A stretch of DNA of 63,459 nucleotides from NCBI GenBank assembly GCA_938034905.1, contig CALHLF010000039.1:1-63459 (forward strand), read 5' to 3'. Shown here in pieces: positions 44,814 to 52,607 of the stretch (the first letter of the stretch is position 1; each line of letters starts with the position of its first letter). The translations under genes were made by a program, and so were the position numbers. The DNA comes from an uncultured bacterium. GTDB taxonomy: Bacteria; Dictyoglomota; Dictyoglomia; Dictyoglomales; Dictyoglomaceae. The notes beneath the pieces were generated by a model. It ran no database searches and was not told where the DNA came from. It worked only from the letters and a program-made list of their open reading frames with translations.

Positions 44814-45511
44814 AAACTCTTGGAGAGCTTTTTAGAAGGGAAAGGGAAGCTCAAAATAAAAATTTAAAAAAAATTGCAATAGAATTAAAGATCTCTTTAA
44901 GATATTTAGAGGCTTTAGAATTAGATAAATTTGATGAGATTGATCTTGCAGATATTTATAAAAAGGGAATTGTTAGGAAGTATGCAAGATATTTAAAAAT
45001 AAATGAAAACCAAGCTCTTGAGTTATATAAACAACAATATGTAAAACCTATCTTAGAAGAGACTAAAAAGGAAGAGAAAAAGGAACAAAATTTTATTTTT
45101 TTAATCTACGTAATTGTAGGAGTTATAATCTTAATATCTATATATTTGGGTTATAGAGGTACTTTAAAACCGAAATCTTCCCCTCAAACTTTCGTTCAAA
45201 CCTATACCCTTCCTTCTTTTACTGAAAGTATAAAGGAAACCTATACTCCAACAGTAGTTTCTGATATTCAAAAAAAGGAATTAATTCCTAATATAAAAAT
45301 CATAGCTTTTGATAGAACATGGATAAGGGCAATTTATGATGATAAAGTCGTTTTTGAAGGAATATTGAATAAGGGGGATACGAAGACTTTTACTTATTCC
45401 TATCTTGATCTCCATATAGGAAATGCAGGTGGTATTGAGATATTTTATAATGATAAAAGTTTAGGAATTTTAGGTAAAAAAGGAGAAGTAATAATTAGAA
45501 GAATACCATGA
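44810..45511 (+). CDS. rodZ: RodZ-like membrane protein with HTH domain
   Basis: Residues 1-75 form a cytoplasmic XRE-type helix-turn-helix (LGELFRREREAQNKNLKKIA, SLRYLEALELDKFDEI, the R-K-Y-A-R-Y-L segment). A transmembrane helix follows at about 95-115 (FIFLIYVIVGVIILISIYLG). A threonine/serine/proline-rich linker and a DUF4115-type beta domain (IRAIYDDKVVFEGILNKGDT) complete the 233 residues. RodZ links the MreB cytoskeleton to the elongation machinery. Overlaps of four bases at both ends place it in a tight operon. Confidence 0.85.
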   Translation: MKTLGELFRREREAQNKNLKKIAIELKISLRYLEALELDKFDEIDLADIYKKGIVRKYARYLKINENQALELYKQQYVKPILEETKKEEKKEQNFIFLIYVIVGVIILISIYLGYRGTLKPKSSPQTFVQTYTLPSFTESIKETYTPTVVSDIQKKELIPNIKIIAFDRTWIRAIYDDKVVFEGILNKGDTKTFTYSYLDLHIGNAGGIEIFYNDKSLGILGKKGEVIIRRIP

Positions 45512-46818
45512 AGAAGGCAAGAATTATCTCCTTAGGATGCGCTAAAAATTTAGTAGATACTGAAATATTGATGGGAATGCTTAAAGAGAAGAATTATGAT
45601 TTTACTCCTATTGAAGAGGAGGCAGATTTGATTCTTATAAATACTTGTGCATTTATATCACCTGCCTCAAAAGAGACAGAAGAAAACATTTTGGAGCTCT
45701 TTAAATATAAAAAGTTGGGAAAAAAAATAATAGTATGTGGTTGCTATGTGGAGAGATTCAAGGATAAGTTAAGAGAATTTTTCCCTTTTGTAGATCTTTT
45801 TGTTGGACCTGGAGAATATGAAAAATTTAATATTTATCTTGAGAATTCAAGTTCTCAAAATATATTTTCAAGTCCTGCTTCTAATTTTTTATATACCAAT
45901 AGTCATAAAAGATTTCATATAACGCCAAAGCATTGGACATATGTAAAAATATCAGAAGGATGTAATAATTTTTGTAATTATTGCACAATTCCCCAAATTA
46001 GAGGATCTTTGAGAAGCAGATCTATTAATGATATTGAAAGGGAAGTGAGAAATTTAGTGGACGAAGGTGTAAAGGAAGTAAATTTAATAGCACAGGATAC
46101 TACAAGATATGGAGAGGATATCTATGGAAAACCATCTCTTTTGGAACTTTTAAGGATATTGGAAAAAATTTCTGGAGATTTTAGAATTAGAATTCTTTAT
46201 TCTTATCCATCAAGATTAAATAACGAAATATTAGATTTTATTAAAAATTCTGAAAAAATTGTCCCCTACTTCGACATCCCATTACAACATGTAAATAATA
46301 ATATTTTAAGATTAATGGGAAGAAATTACACAAAGGAACAAATCATAGATCTCTGGGAAAAGCTTAGAAAAACCTTTAAGGAATGTGTTTTAAGAACAAC
46401 TTTTATTTTGGGATTTCCTGGGGAAGGAGATAAAGAATTTGAAGAGTTGTTAGATTTTATTGAAAATTATCCCTTTGAAAGGGTTGGAGTTTTTCCCTTT
46501 TATCCAGAAGTGGGAACAAAGGCATATAATTTTTCAAATCAGGTAGAAGAAAAAATTAAAAAGCAAAGGGTAGATATATTGATGAAAAAACAGCAAAAGA
46601 TATCAAAAAAATTAAATGAAGCTTTGGTGGGAAAAGTTTTTGAAGTATTTATTGAGCAGAAGATAAATAATTATTATTTAGCAAGAAGTTTCAGAGAGGC
46701 TCCTGAAGTTGATCCCTGGATTATTATTCATGATTCTAATAAATTAAATATTGGAGAGAAAATTAAAGTAAGAATTGTAAAGGCAGGTATTTATGATTTA
46801 TGGGGAAAAAAGGTTTAA
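45508..46818 (+). CDS. rimO: Ribosomal protein S12 methylthiotransferase RimO
   Basis: A radical-SAM enzyme of 436 residues that methylthiolates an aspartate of ribosomal protein S12. The UPF0004 cysteines lie in SLGCAKNLVDTEIL, LINTCAFI and VCGCYVER. The radical-SAM cluster is EGCNNFCNYCTIPQIRGSLR, and a TRAM domain ends the protein. RimO rather than MiaB is inferred from the CAKNLVDTE and CTIPQIRG sequences. It overlaps rodZ by four and pgsA by 19 bases. Confidence 0.93.
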   Translation: MKKARIISLGCAKNLVDTEILMGMLKEKNYDFTPIEEEADLILINTCAFISPASKETEENILELFKYKKLGKKIIVCGCYVERFKDKLREFFPFVDLFVGPGEYEKFNIYLENSSSQNIFSSPASNFLYTNSHKRFHITPKHWTYVKISEGCNNFCNYCTIPQIRGSLRSRSINDIEREVRNLVDEGVKEVNLIAQDTTRYGEDIYGKPSLLELLRILEKISGDFRIRILYSYPSRLNNEILDFIKNSEKIVPYFDIPLQHVNNNILRLMGRNYTKEQIIDLWEKLRKTFKECVLRTTFILGFPGEGDKEFEELLDFIENYPFERVGVFPFYPEVGTKAYNFSNQVEEKIKKQRVDILMKKQQKISKKLNEALVGKVFEVFIEQKINNYYLARSFREAPEVDPWIIIHDSNKLNIGEKIKVRIVKAGIYDLWGKKV

Positions 46819-47327
46819 TTCCTAATTATCTGACTATTTCAAGAATTTTCTTGACTCTCCCTGTAATTATTTTTTTATTTTTTGATAAATTTTCTATTTT
46901 CGCTGGAATTTTGTTTTTTATTGCTATATTCACAGATTATCTGGACGGTAAGATTGCAAGAAGATATAATCAAGTTTCCAACTTAGGAAAATTCTTAGAT
47001 CCCCTTGCAGATAAAATATTAGTATTAAGTATATTAATTGTTTTTGTAGATAAAAAGGAGATTCCCTTTTTTATTCCCATAATTATTCTTATTAGAGAAT
47101 TTGCTATAACAGGCTTAAGAACAATCTTAGCTCAAAAGGGAGTTATTCTATCTGCATTAAGGGAAGGAAAGATTAAAACCTTTCTTCAAGACATAAGTAT
47201 TTTATTTTATATCTTTAAATTTCCTGGGAAGGAAATATTATTGGCGTTAGCTATGTTTTTTACTATTTATTCAGGTATAGTTTATCTATCAAAGTATTGG
47301 AAAATCTTATCAGAGGAGAAGTTATGA
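46800..47327 (+). CDS. pgsA: CDP-diacylglycerol-glycerol-3-phosphate phosphatidyltransferase
   Basis: An integral membrane enzyme of 175 residues that makes phosphatidylglycerol phosphate. The CDP-alcohol motif D-G-x2-A-R-x8-G-x3-D-x3-D is intact in YLDGKIARRYNQVSNLGKF followed by LDPLADK. Four or more helices are predicted. The start overlaps rimO by 19 bases and the stop overlaps thpR (ATGA). Confidence 0.93.
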   Translation: MGKKGLIPNYLTISRIFLTLPVIIFLFFDKFSIFAGILFFIAIFTDYLDGKIARRYNQVSNLGKFLDPLADKILVLSILIVFVDKKEIPFFIPIIILIREFAITGLRTILAQKGVILSALREGKIKTFLQDISILFYIFKFPGKEILLALAMFFTIYSGIVYLSKYWKILSEEKL

Positions 47328-47890
47328 AAAGATTATTTATTGCTATAGACTTACCCCTGGAAATAAAGAGGAAATTACATAAATGTGAGCAAGAATTAGC
47401 AAAATACATTCCACGAGGAGTTAAGTGGGTGGAACTGGAAAATCTTCATTTTACCATTCGATTTTTAGGAGAGACCGAAGAAGATAAGATACCTAATATA
47501 ATAAAGATTATGGATGAGGTTTCCCAAGAATTAAGTCCTTTTAGTATTTCTTTAAAAGAATTGGGAGCTTTTCCCAGTTTTAAAAATCCAAGGGTTATTT
47601 GGATTGGAATTGAAAAGGGAGAAAAGGAGATGACAAATTTATTTAATAAACTTGAAAAGAAAATTATAGAGTTGGGATTTAAAAGAGAAGAAAAAGATTT
47701 TTCCCCTCATTTGACCTTAGGAAGAGTTAAAGAAAGAATTAAATGGGATGAAAAATGGAAGATTAATATTCTATATTTAGAATTTTTAGTAGAAGAAATA
47801 ACTCTCTTTGAAAGTCAACTTACTCCTCAAGGACCTATTTATACTCCTCTTTATAAATGTAAATTCTCAAAAATCTATAAAAAACCTTAA
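47324..47890 (+). CDS. thpR: RNA 2',3'-cyclic phosphodiesterase
   Basis: A 2H phosphoesterase of 188 residues. The two His-x-Thr motifs are LENLHFTIRFLGE and FSPHLTLGRVKE, about 85 residues apart. A longer frame from TTG 47297 is rejected because GAGGAGAAG lies just before ATG 47324. It is the last gene of the run that begins at pdxS. A 155-base space with a promoter for speD follows. Confidence 0.9.
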   Translation: MKRLFIAIDLPLEIKRKLHKCEQELAKYIPRGVKWVELENLHFTIRFLGETEEDKIPNIIKIMDEVSQELSPFSISLKELGAFPSFKNPRVIWIGIEKGEKEMTNLFNKLEKKIIELGFKREEKDFSPHLTLGRVKERIKWDEKWKINILYLEFLVEEITLFESQLTPQGPIYTPLYKCKFSKIYKKP

Positions 47891-47978
47891 AAAATCTTAA
47901 AAAAACAAGAATAAGGTTATAATTTTCCAAAATTTTCAGATTAATATTTATTAATCCTAAATTTTTCTTATATATCTC

Positions 47979-48007
47979 TTGCTAAATCTGAAAGTTAGTG
48001 ATAAAAT
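47979..48007 (+). promoter_or_regulatory. Promoter of the speD-speE transcript
   Basis: TTGCTA (47979-47984) and TAAAAT (48002-48007) are 17 bases apart. The transcript would start near 48014 and give a leader of about 30 bases with a GGGGGCGAG site. Confidence 0.55.
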
Positions 48008-48045
48008 CTTTTGCGTAAAAATTTTTGAAAGGGGGCGAGACCAAA

Positions 48046-48450
48046 GTGAAAATGACTGGAAAATCTCTGGGGAGACATATCCTTGCAGAGATGTACAATT
48101 GTAACAAGGATCTACTAAATGATCTAACAAAAATTAAAGAGATTATGACAAAAGCTGCCATTTTAGCAGGAGCAGAGGTTGTGGAGGTGGTATTTCACCA
48201 ATTTAATCCCTACGGGATAAGTGGTGTTGTTGTAATTTCTGAATCTCATCTTGCAATACATACTTGGCCAGAATATGGATTTGTAGCTGCAGATCTATTT
48301 ACTTGTGGGGATCATGTAGATCCTTGGAAGGCTTTTGAATATCTAAATAAAGAATTACAAGCAGAACAGGTTATAACCTTTGAGGCAAGAAGAGGAATTT
48401 TACCTTTAGATGCTGAAAAGTTTTCATATAAATATAATAAGGTGGGTTGA
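48046..48450 (+). CDS. speD: S-adenosylmethionine decarboxylase proenzyme
   Basis: The pyruvoyl enzyme that makes the aminopropyl donor for polyamines. The self-cleavage site is the Glu-Ser bond in [34 protein letters not shown] starts the beta subunit, and [18 protein letters not shown] contains the catalytic cysteine. The start is GTG 48046, about ten bases after GGGGG; ATG 48052 is the alternative. It lies directly before speE, so the pair makes a polyamine operon. Confidence 0.95.
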   Translation: MKMTGKSLGRHILAEMYNCNKDLLNDLTKIKEIMTKAAILAGAEVVEVVFHQFNPYGISGVVVISESHLAIHTWPEYGFVAADLFTCGDHVDPWKAFEYLNKELQAEQVITFEARRGILPLDAEKFSYKYNKVG

Positions 48451-48478
48451 CTAACTTTTAAAAATAGGTGGATAAACA

Positions 48479-49390
48479 ATGAATGTATATGGGTTAATTG
48501 AGAAAAACCATCCCAGTGAAATTCACTGGCATGGAATAGAGAGTTTCATTTTTGCCACAGAGACTCCATATCAAAAGATAGAGATTGTTGAAAGCCCTTT
48601 TTATGGGAGATGTCTTGTGCTGGATGGAAGAATTCAATCCAGTGAGAGGGATGAATTTATTTATCATGAAGCTCTAGTCCATCCCGCCTTAATTCTGCAT
48701 CCGTCTCCCCAGAAGGTATTAATATTAGGAGGAGGAGAAGGAGCAACATTAAGAGAGGTTTTAAAATATAAACAGGTTGATAAGGTTGTGATGGTGGATA
48801 TTGATGAAAAGGTTGTAAAGATATCTCAGGAGTTTCTTCCTCAATGGCATAAAGGTTCCTTTGAAGATAAAAGATTAAACTTAGTATTTAGAGATGCTAG
48901 GGATTATTTAGAGAAGACCGATGCCAAATTTGATGTAGTTATTAGTGATCTCTCAGAACCTATGAAGGGAAGTCCTGCAGTAAAGCTATTTACCTATGAA
49001 TTCTATAATATTATAAAAGATCACCTAAATTCTGATGGTATATTTGTCATGCAAGCAGGAACATCCCACCATCTAAAAATTCATTTTCATTCGACAATGC
49101 ACTCTACTCTTAAAAAGGTTTTTGACAAAGTGTTTTCTTACCAAGCTTATGTACCTGTCTATGATTTCATTTGGAGTTTTATTTTTTGTAGTGATAAAAT
49201 AGATCCTAAGAATGTCTTAGAAGAAGAAATTAATAAGAGATTGGAAGAAAGAGATATTAAAGATTTAAGATTTTATGATGGTGAAACCCATAAAATGATG
49301 TTTTCTCTTCCAAAACATATAAGGAAAGCTTTGGAAGAAGAAAAAAATATTGCTTATGATTCAAATCCCCTTTATGCGGTAGAGGAATAA
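48479..49390 (+). CDS. speE: Aminopropyltransferase, spermidine/thermospermine synthase family
   Basis: A Rossmann-fold transferase of 303 residues. The N-terminal beta domain and YQKIEIVESPFYGRCLVLDG precede the dcSAM loop LILGGGEGATLREVLKY. The active-site stretch is VISDLSEPMKGSPAVKLFTY, whereas classical spermidine synthases read D-x-T-D-P-x-G-P-A. The form here resembles the ACAULIS5/thermospermine group that makes long-chain polyamines. A second, divergent copy is at 51092. The exact acceptor cannot be told. Confidence 0.88.
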   Translation: MNVYGLIEKNHPSEIHWHGIESFIFATETPYQKIEIVESPFYGRCLVLDGRIQSSERDEFIYHEALVHPALILHPSPQKVLILGGGEGATLREVLKYKQVDKVVMVDIDEKVVKISQEFLPQWHKGSFEDKRLNLVFRDARDYLEKTDAKFDVVISDLSEPMKGSPAVKLFTYEFYNIIKDHLNSDGIFVMQAGTSHHLKIHFHSTMHSTLKKVFDKVFSYQAYVPVYDFIWSFIFCSDKIDPKNVLEEEINKRLEERDIKDLRFYDGETHKMMFSLPKHIRKALEEEKNIAYDSNPLYAVEE

Positions 49391-49408
49391 AAAATTTAGG
49401 AGGTCTTG

Positions 49409-49534
49409 ATGTATTGTTGTGAAGATTGTCCCTATTATAAAGAGTGTTTAACTCATAAATTAGGTTGTTGCAATCGTTGCCCTCACTTTAATGATTGTTA
49501 TGATACAAAAGAGAATTACAATTCAGAGTCTTAG
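49409..49534 (+). CDS. Eight-cysteine mini-protein, function unknown
   Basis: A 41-residue frame with a strong TTAGGAGG site seven bases before ATG. It contains two copies of the pattern CC-x2-C-P-x4-C: CCEDCPYYKEC at residues 3-13 and CCNRCPHFNDC at 20-30, spaced 17 residues apart. All eight cysteines sit in the repeat, so binding of zinc or another metal, or an Fe-S cluster, is likely. It lies between speE and a one-helix mini-gene. I do not recognise a family. Confidence 0.7.
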   Translation: MYCCEDCPYYKECLTHKLGCCNRCPHFNDCYDTKENYNSES

Positions 49535-49543
49535 GAGTAAAAA

Positions 49544-49654
49544 ATGAATAGGAAAAAACAGGAAAAAATTATAAAGATTATAGCTATAATTATATCAATA
49601 TTCTTCCTAATAAGTATCTTTATAGTTTGGGGAATGTATATATTCAGTAGATGA
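49544..49654 (+). CDS. Small single-helix membrane protein
   Basis: A 36-residue frame: five charged N-terminal residues followed by one hydrophobic helix (IIAIIISIFFLISIFIVWGM) and a short RYIFSR-like end. GGAG stands nine bases before ATG 49544, and the stop codon overlaps the aroK start as ATGA. The position inside an operon and the coupled ends support real expression. Its function is unknown. Confidence 0.6.
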   Translation: MNRKKQEKIIKIIAIIISIFFLISIFIVWGMYIFSR

Positions 49655-50166
49655 AATCTTCCCTTTCCTTTATTGGCTTTATGGGAAGTGGAAAGACAAG
49701 TGTTGGAAGGGAAGTTTCTCTTCTTTTAGAAATCCCCTTTTTAGATTTGGACGATTATATAGAAAAAAAATTAAGAACATCTATATATGATATATTCGAG
49801 AAAAAAGGAGAAGAATATTTTAGAAAATTAGAAACAGATGCGTTAAGGGAAGTTTTTTTACTCTTTCCCCAGTTAATTCTCTCTACAGGAGGAGGAATTG
49901 TTATAAAAGAAGAAAACAGAAAATTATTGAAAGAAAATAGTAAAATTATATATTTAAAGGGAAGTTTTGAGAATCTCATGGAACGATTGGAGATAGAAGA
50001 GGAGTATAAAAAGAGACCTCTTTTAAAAAAAGGAAAAGAAGAATTGTTAAAGCTTTGGACTGCAAGACTTTCTTTATATGAGTCTTGTGCTGATATTATT
50101 ATAAATATAGATAATAAAACTATAGAAGAAATAACTTATGAAGTCATCAGGAGATTAAATTTATGA
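49651..50166 (+). CDS. aroK: Shikimate kinase
   Basis: A P-loop kinase of 171 residues in the chorismate pathway. SFIGFMGSGKTSVGREVSLL is Walker A, DLDDYIEKK binds shikimate, and FRKLETDALREV with STGGGIV supply the conserved substrate residues. RPLL lies in the lid. Its ATG overlaps the mini-gene before it, and it overlaps aroQ by four bases. Confidence 0.95.
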   Translation: MKSSLSFIGFMGSGKTSVGREVSLLLEIPFLDLDDYIEKKLRTSIYDIFEKKGEEYFRKLETDALREVFLLFPQLILSTGGGIVIKEENRKLLKENSKIIYLKGSFENLMERLEIEEEYKKRPLLKKGKEELLKLWTARLSLYESCADIIINIDNKTIEEITYEVIRRLNL

Positions 50167-50600
50167 TCAAAGTATTGATTTTAAATGGTCCTAATTTGAA
50201 TCTATTAGGGAAAAGAAATCCTGAGGTATATGGAAGTATAAGTTTCCAAACCCTTAATAATTTAATATTAGAAAAGGCAAAAGAAAAGAAAATAGAAGTA
50301 GAAATAAAACAATCTAACTTTGAAGGACAGCTTATAGATTGGATCCAGGAATATAGGGATTGGGCAGACGCTATAATTATAAATCCCGGAGCTTTAACTC
50401 ATTACAGTTACTCCTTAAGAGATGCCTTATTAGATTTTGGGAAACCTGTTGTAGAAGTTCATATAAGTAATATTTATAAAAGAGAGGAATTTCGTCGTCA
50501 TTCAGTTATCTCAGATATTTCTTTAGGCCAGATATGTGGCTTTGGAATTAATAGTTATATTTTGGCTTTAGAGGCCATTTACTTATATTTCTCTACATAA
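50163..50600 (+). CDS. aroQ: 3-dehydroquinate dehydratase, type II
   Basis: A dodecameric enzyme of 145 residues. ILNGPNLNLLGKRNPEVYG is the N-terminal signature with the catalytic tyrosine, IINPGALTHYSYSLRDAL carries the substrate-binding Asn, and VEVHISNIYKREEFRRHS the catalytic His and Arg residues. It forms a pair with aroK. No other aro genes are near. Confidence 0.96.
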   Translation: MIKVLILNGPNLNLLGKRNPEVYGSISFQTLNNLILEKAKEKKIEVEIKQSNFEGQLIDWIQEYRDWADAIIINPGALTHYSYSLRDALLDFGKPVVEVHISNIYKREEFRRHSVISDISLGQICGFGINSYILALEAIYLYFST

Positions 50601-50611
50601 GGTTTTTATGA

Positions 50612-50617
50612 TATAAT
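50612..50617 (+). promoter_or_regulatory. -10 element for the tRNA-Pro pair
   Basis: A perfect TATAAT, preceded by TATGA, ends 10 bases before the first tRNA. The matching -35 position (about 50589-50594, TTCTCT) is a poor match, so strength is uncertain. It would drive two tRNAs and perhaps acylphosphatase and the genes after it. Confidence 0.45.
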
Positions 50618-50627
50618 ATTTAGAGTT

Positions 50628-50703
50628 CGGGGCGTAGCGCAGGGGTTAGCGCGTCCGTTTGGGGTGCGGAAGGTCGCTGGTTCGAGTCCAGTCGCCCCGA
50701 CCA
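50628..50703 (+). tRNA. tRNA-Pro (anticodon GGG)
   Basis: The 76-base gene folds as a standard cloverleaf. The acceptor CGGGGCG pairs with CGCCCCG, and the anticodon stem TCCGT/GCGGA closes the loop TTGGGGT, giving anticodon GGG. The T arm contains GGTTCGAGTCC. The CCA end is encoded. It is followed 19 bases later by a second proline tRNA with the same acceptor stem. Confidence 0.97.
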
Positions 50704-50722
50704 TCTAATTTAAAATTACTTT

Positions 50723-50798
50723 CGGGGCGTAGCGCAGAGGTTAGCGCGCCTGCTTCGGGAGTAGGAGGCCGCTGGTTCAAGTCCAGTCGCCCCGACCA
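50723..50798 (+). tRNA. tRNA-Pro (anticodon CGG)
   Basis: A 76-base cloverleaf with the same acceptor and nearly the same D and T arms as its neighbour. The anticodon stem CCTGC/GTAGG holds the loop TTCGGGA, so the anticodon is CGG. CCA is encoded. The two genes are evidently duplicates that took up different proline anticodons. In AT-rich DNA a CGG-reading tRNA serves a rare codon. Confidence 0.97.
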
Positions 50799-50808
50799 TT
50801 TTCTAAAT

Positions 50809-51081
50809 ATGCAAAAATATATCCATGTTTATGTATATGGAATAGTTCAAGGGGTAGGATATAGGTATTTTGCCTATAAATGGGCAAAAAGATTAGGCAT
50901 TAAGGGGAAGGTAAAAAATCTTCCCGATGGAAGAGTAGAAGTAGAAGGGGAGGGGGAAGAAGAAAATTTAAAAGTCTTTTTAGATAAATTATCAGAGGGA
51001 CCTGCTGGTGCAATAGTAGAGAAATTAGATGTTCAGTGGAAGGAGGCTAAAGAATCCTTTAAAGATTTTTATATATTTTAG
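50809..51081 (+). CDS. acyP: Acylphosphatase
   Basis: A 90-residue enzyme that hydrolyses acyl phosphates. The signature VYGIVQGVGYRYFAYKWAKR has the catalytic Arg, and KVKNLPDGRVEVEGEGEEE is the second conserved block. The frame is open back through the tRNAs, but ATG 50809 fits the family start. It is only ten bases after the encoded CCA of the second tRNA and has no ribosome binding site, so a cut at the tRNA 3' end would leave a message with a very short leader. Confidence 0.92.
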   Translation: MQKYIHVYVYGIVQGVGYRYFAYKWAKRLGIKGKVKNLPDGRVEVEGEGEEENLKVFLDKLSEGPAGAIVEKLDVQWKEAKESFKDFYIF

Positions 51082-51091
51082 GGTGAAAGAT

Positions 51092-51943
51092 ATGCATTTT
51101 CAATGGTTTATTGATCAAGTAGCAGAAGATCAGTTTCATTGTTATGCAGTTTCGGAGGTATTGGTGGATATAAAAACTTCATGGCAGAAGATTCAAATTG
51201 TGAGGAACACTACCTTTGGAAAATGTTTAATAATTGATGGGAAAATACAATCTTCAGAGGTAGATGAATACATCTATCATGAAACTTTAATTCATCCACC
51301 CTTAATATTACATCCTAATCCCCGAGATATTCTTGTTATAGGAGTTGGCGAGGGTGCAACTTTAAGAGAACTTCTTAAATATCCTGAAATTAATATTATT
51401 GCTGTTGAAATTGATCCTGAGGTTATAAATTTTGCAGAGCAATATTTAGAAGAATGGCATCAAGGCGCCCTTAGAAATCCAAGGATAAAATTAATTTATG
51501 AAGATGGATGGGATTATCTAAAAAATACGAATAATTCTTTTGATGTAATTGTATTGGACTTACCAGAACCATATCCTAATACTCCTGCATATAGGCTTTA
51601 CACTCCTGAATTTTATAAAATGGTTTGGGAAAAACTTAATCCTTATGGGAATATGGTAACTCAAGGAGAGACTACCCAGCTGGGACAACATCATAAACAT
51701 TTTTGGATCAAGAACAATTTAAAAAAAGTATTTCAAGATAATGTATTCTCATATCAAGTCTATATACCTTCTTTTGATAGTAGCTGGGGATTTTTACTCG
51801 CTAGTAAAGATAAGATTAATCCCTTTAGACAAGAAGAAGAAATTAATGAATTAATTAAAAAGAGAATAAAAGGCTCTTTAAGATTTTACGATGGAGTAAC
51901 CCATTTATCTCTATTTTATCTTCCAAAATATCTTAGAGAGTAA
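51092..51943 (+). CDS. Second aminopropyltransferase, spermidine synthase-like
   Basis: A divergent homologue of the speE gene at 48479, 283 residues. The loop is VIGVGEGATLRELLKYPE (GVGEG instead of GGGEG), and the active-site strand is VLDLPEPYPNTPAYRLYT, which has DLPEP in place of the usual D-x-T-D-P. The N-terminal IIDGKIQSSEVDEYIYHETL is well kept. The substrate may be a longer or branched polyamine, as in other thermophiles. ATG 51092 follows GGGTGA. Longer frames would overlap acylphosphatase. Confidence 0.85.
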   Translation: MHFQWFIDQVAEDQFHCYAVSEVLVDIKTSWQKIQIVRNTTFGKCLIIDGKIQSSEVDEYIYHETLIHPPLILHPNPRDILVIGVGEGATLRELLKYPEINIIAVEIDPEVINFAEQYLEEWHQGALRNPRIKLIYEDGWDYLKNTNNSFDVIVLDLPEPYPNTPAYRLYTPEFYKMVWEKLNPYGNMVTQGETTQLGQHHKHFWIKNNLKKVFQDNVFSYQVYIPSFDSSWGFLLASKDKINPFRQEEEINELIKKRIKGSLRFYDGVTHLSLFYLPKYLRE

Positions 51944-51944
51944 T

Positions 51945-52607
51945 TTGGATAAAGAACTTTTTGATACTTGGGAACATAAGAAAAAAAGACAAGAGTTGGT
52001 AAACCTTTTAAGAGAAGAAGGAATTACTTCAGAATCTGTTCTTAAAGTTTTAGGTAAAATCCAAAGACATTTATTTATTCCTAAGGAATTGGAAGAGGTT
52101 GCTTATGAAAATCAAGCCTTACCAATAGGTGAATTTCAGACAATATCTCAACCTTTTATTGTCGCTCTGATGACTCAGGCATTAGAACTATCTGGAAAAG
52201 AAAGAGTTTTAGAGATAGGAACAGGGTCAGGATATCAGACTGCAATTTTAGCAGAGTTATCTAAGGAAGTATTCACTATTGAAATAAGAGAATCTCTTTT
52301 AGAAAAATCTAAGAAAATTTTAGAATTTTTAGGTTATAAAAATATCCATTTCAAACTTGGTGATGGAACTAAAGGTTGGGAAGAATTTGCTCCCTATGAC
52401 AGAATTATTGTTACTGCCTCTGCTCCTGAAATTCCTATTCCATTATGGGAACAGTTGAAAGAAGATGGTATAATGGTAATTCCAATTGGAAGTAGAGAAT
52501 ATCAAAATCTTTATAAAATAATTAAAAAATTAGATAAAAAGCTAGTAGAAAATTTAGGAGGTGTAGTTTTTGTCCCTTTGATTGGAGAATATGGGTGGAA
52601 GGAATGA
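51945..52607 (+). CDS. pcm: Protein-L-isoaspartate O-methyltransferase
   Basis: A repair methyltransferase of 220 residues for isomerised aspartates, useful at high temperature. QALPIGEFQTISQPFIVALM is the family signature, VLEIGTGSGYQTAIL the SAM loop, and DRIIVTASAPEIP a later block. Start is TTG 51945 with AGAGAG before it, one base after the previous stop. It overlaps the next gene by four bases. Confidence 0.94.
   Translation: MDKELFDTWEHKKKRQELVNLLREEGITSESVLKVLGKIQRHLFIPKELEEVAYENQALPIGEFQTISQPFIVALMTQALELSGKERVLEIGTGSGYQTAILAELSKEVFTIEIRESLLEKSKKILEFLGYKNIHFKLGDGTKGWEEFAPYDRIIVTASAPEIPIPLWEQLKEDGIMVIPIGSREYQNLYKIIKKLDKKLVENLGGVVFVPLIGEYGWKE

Noticed and set aside
47885-47930. AACCTTA...TAAGGTT inverted repeat after thpR as a terminator.
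   Set aside because: Only seven weak base pairs with a loop of more than 20 bases and no clear T-run; too poor to call.
50659-50808. A 140-codon frame that starts inside the first tRNA-Pro and runs through the second into acylphosphatase.
   Set aside because: Its first 50 codons are tRNA sequence read as protein. Acylphosphatase homologues begin at the ATG at 50809.
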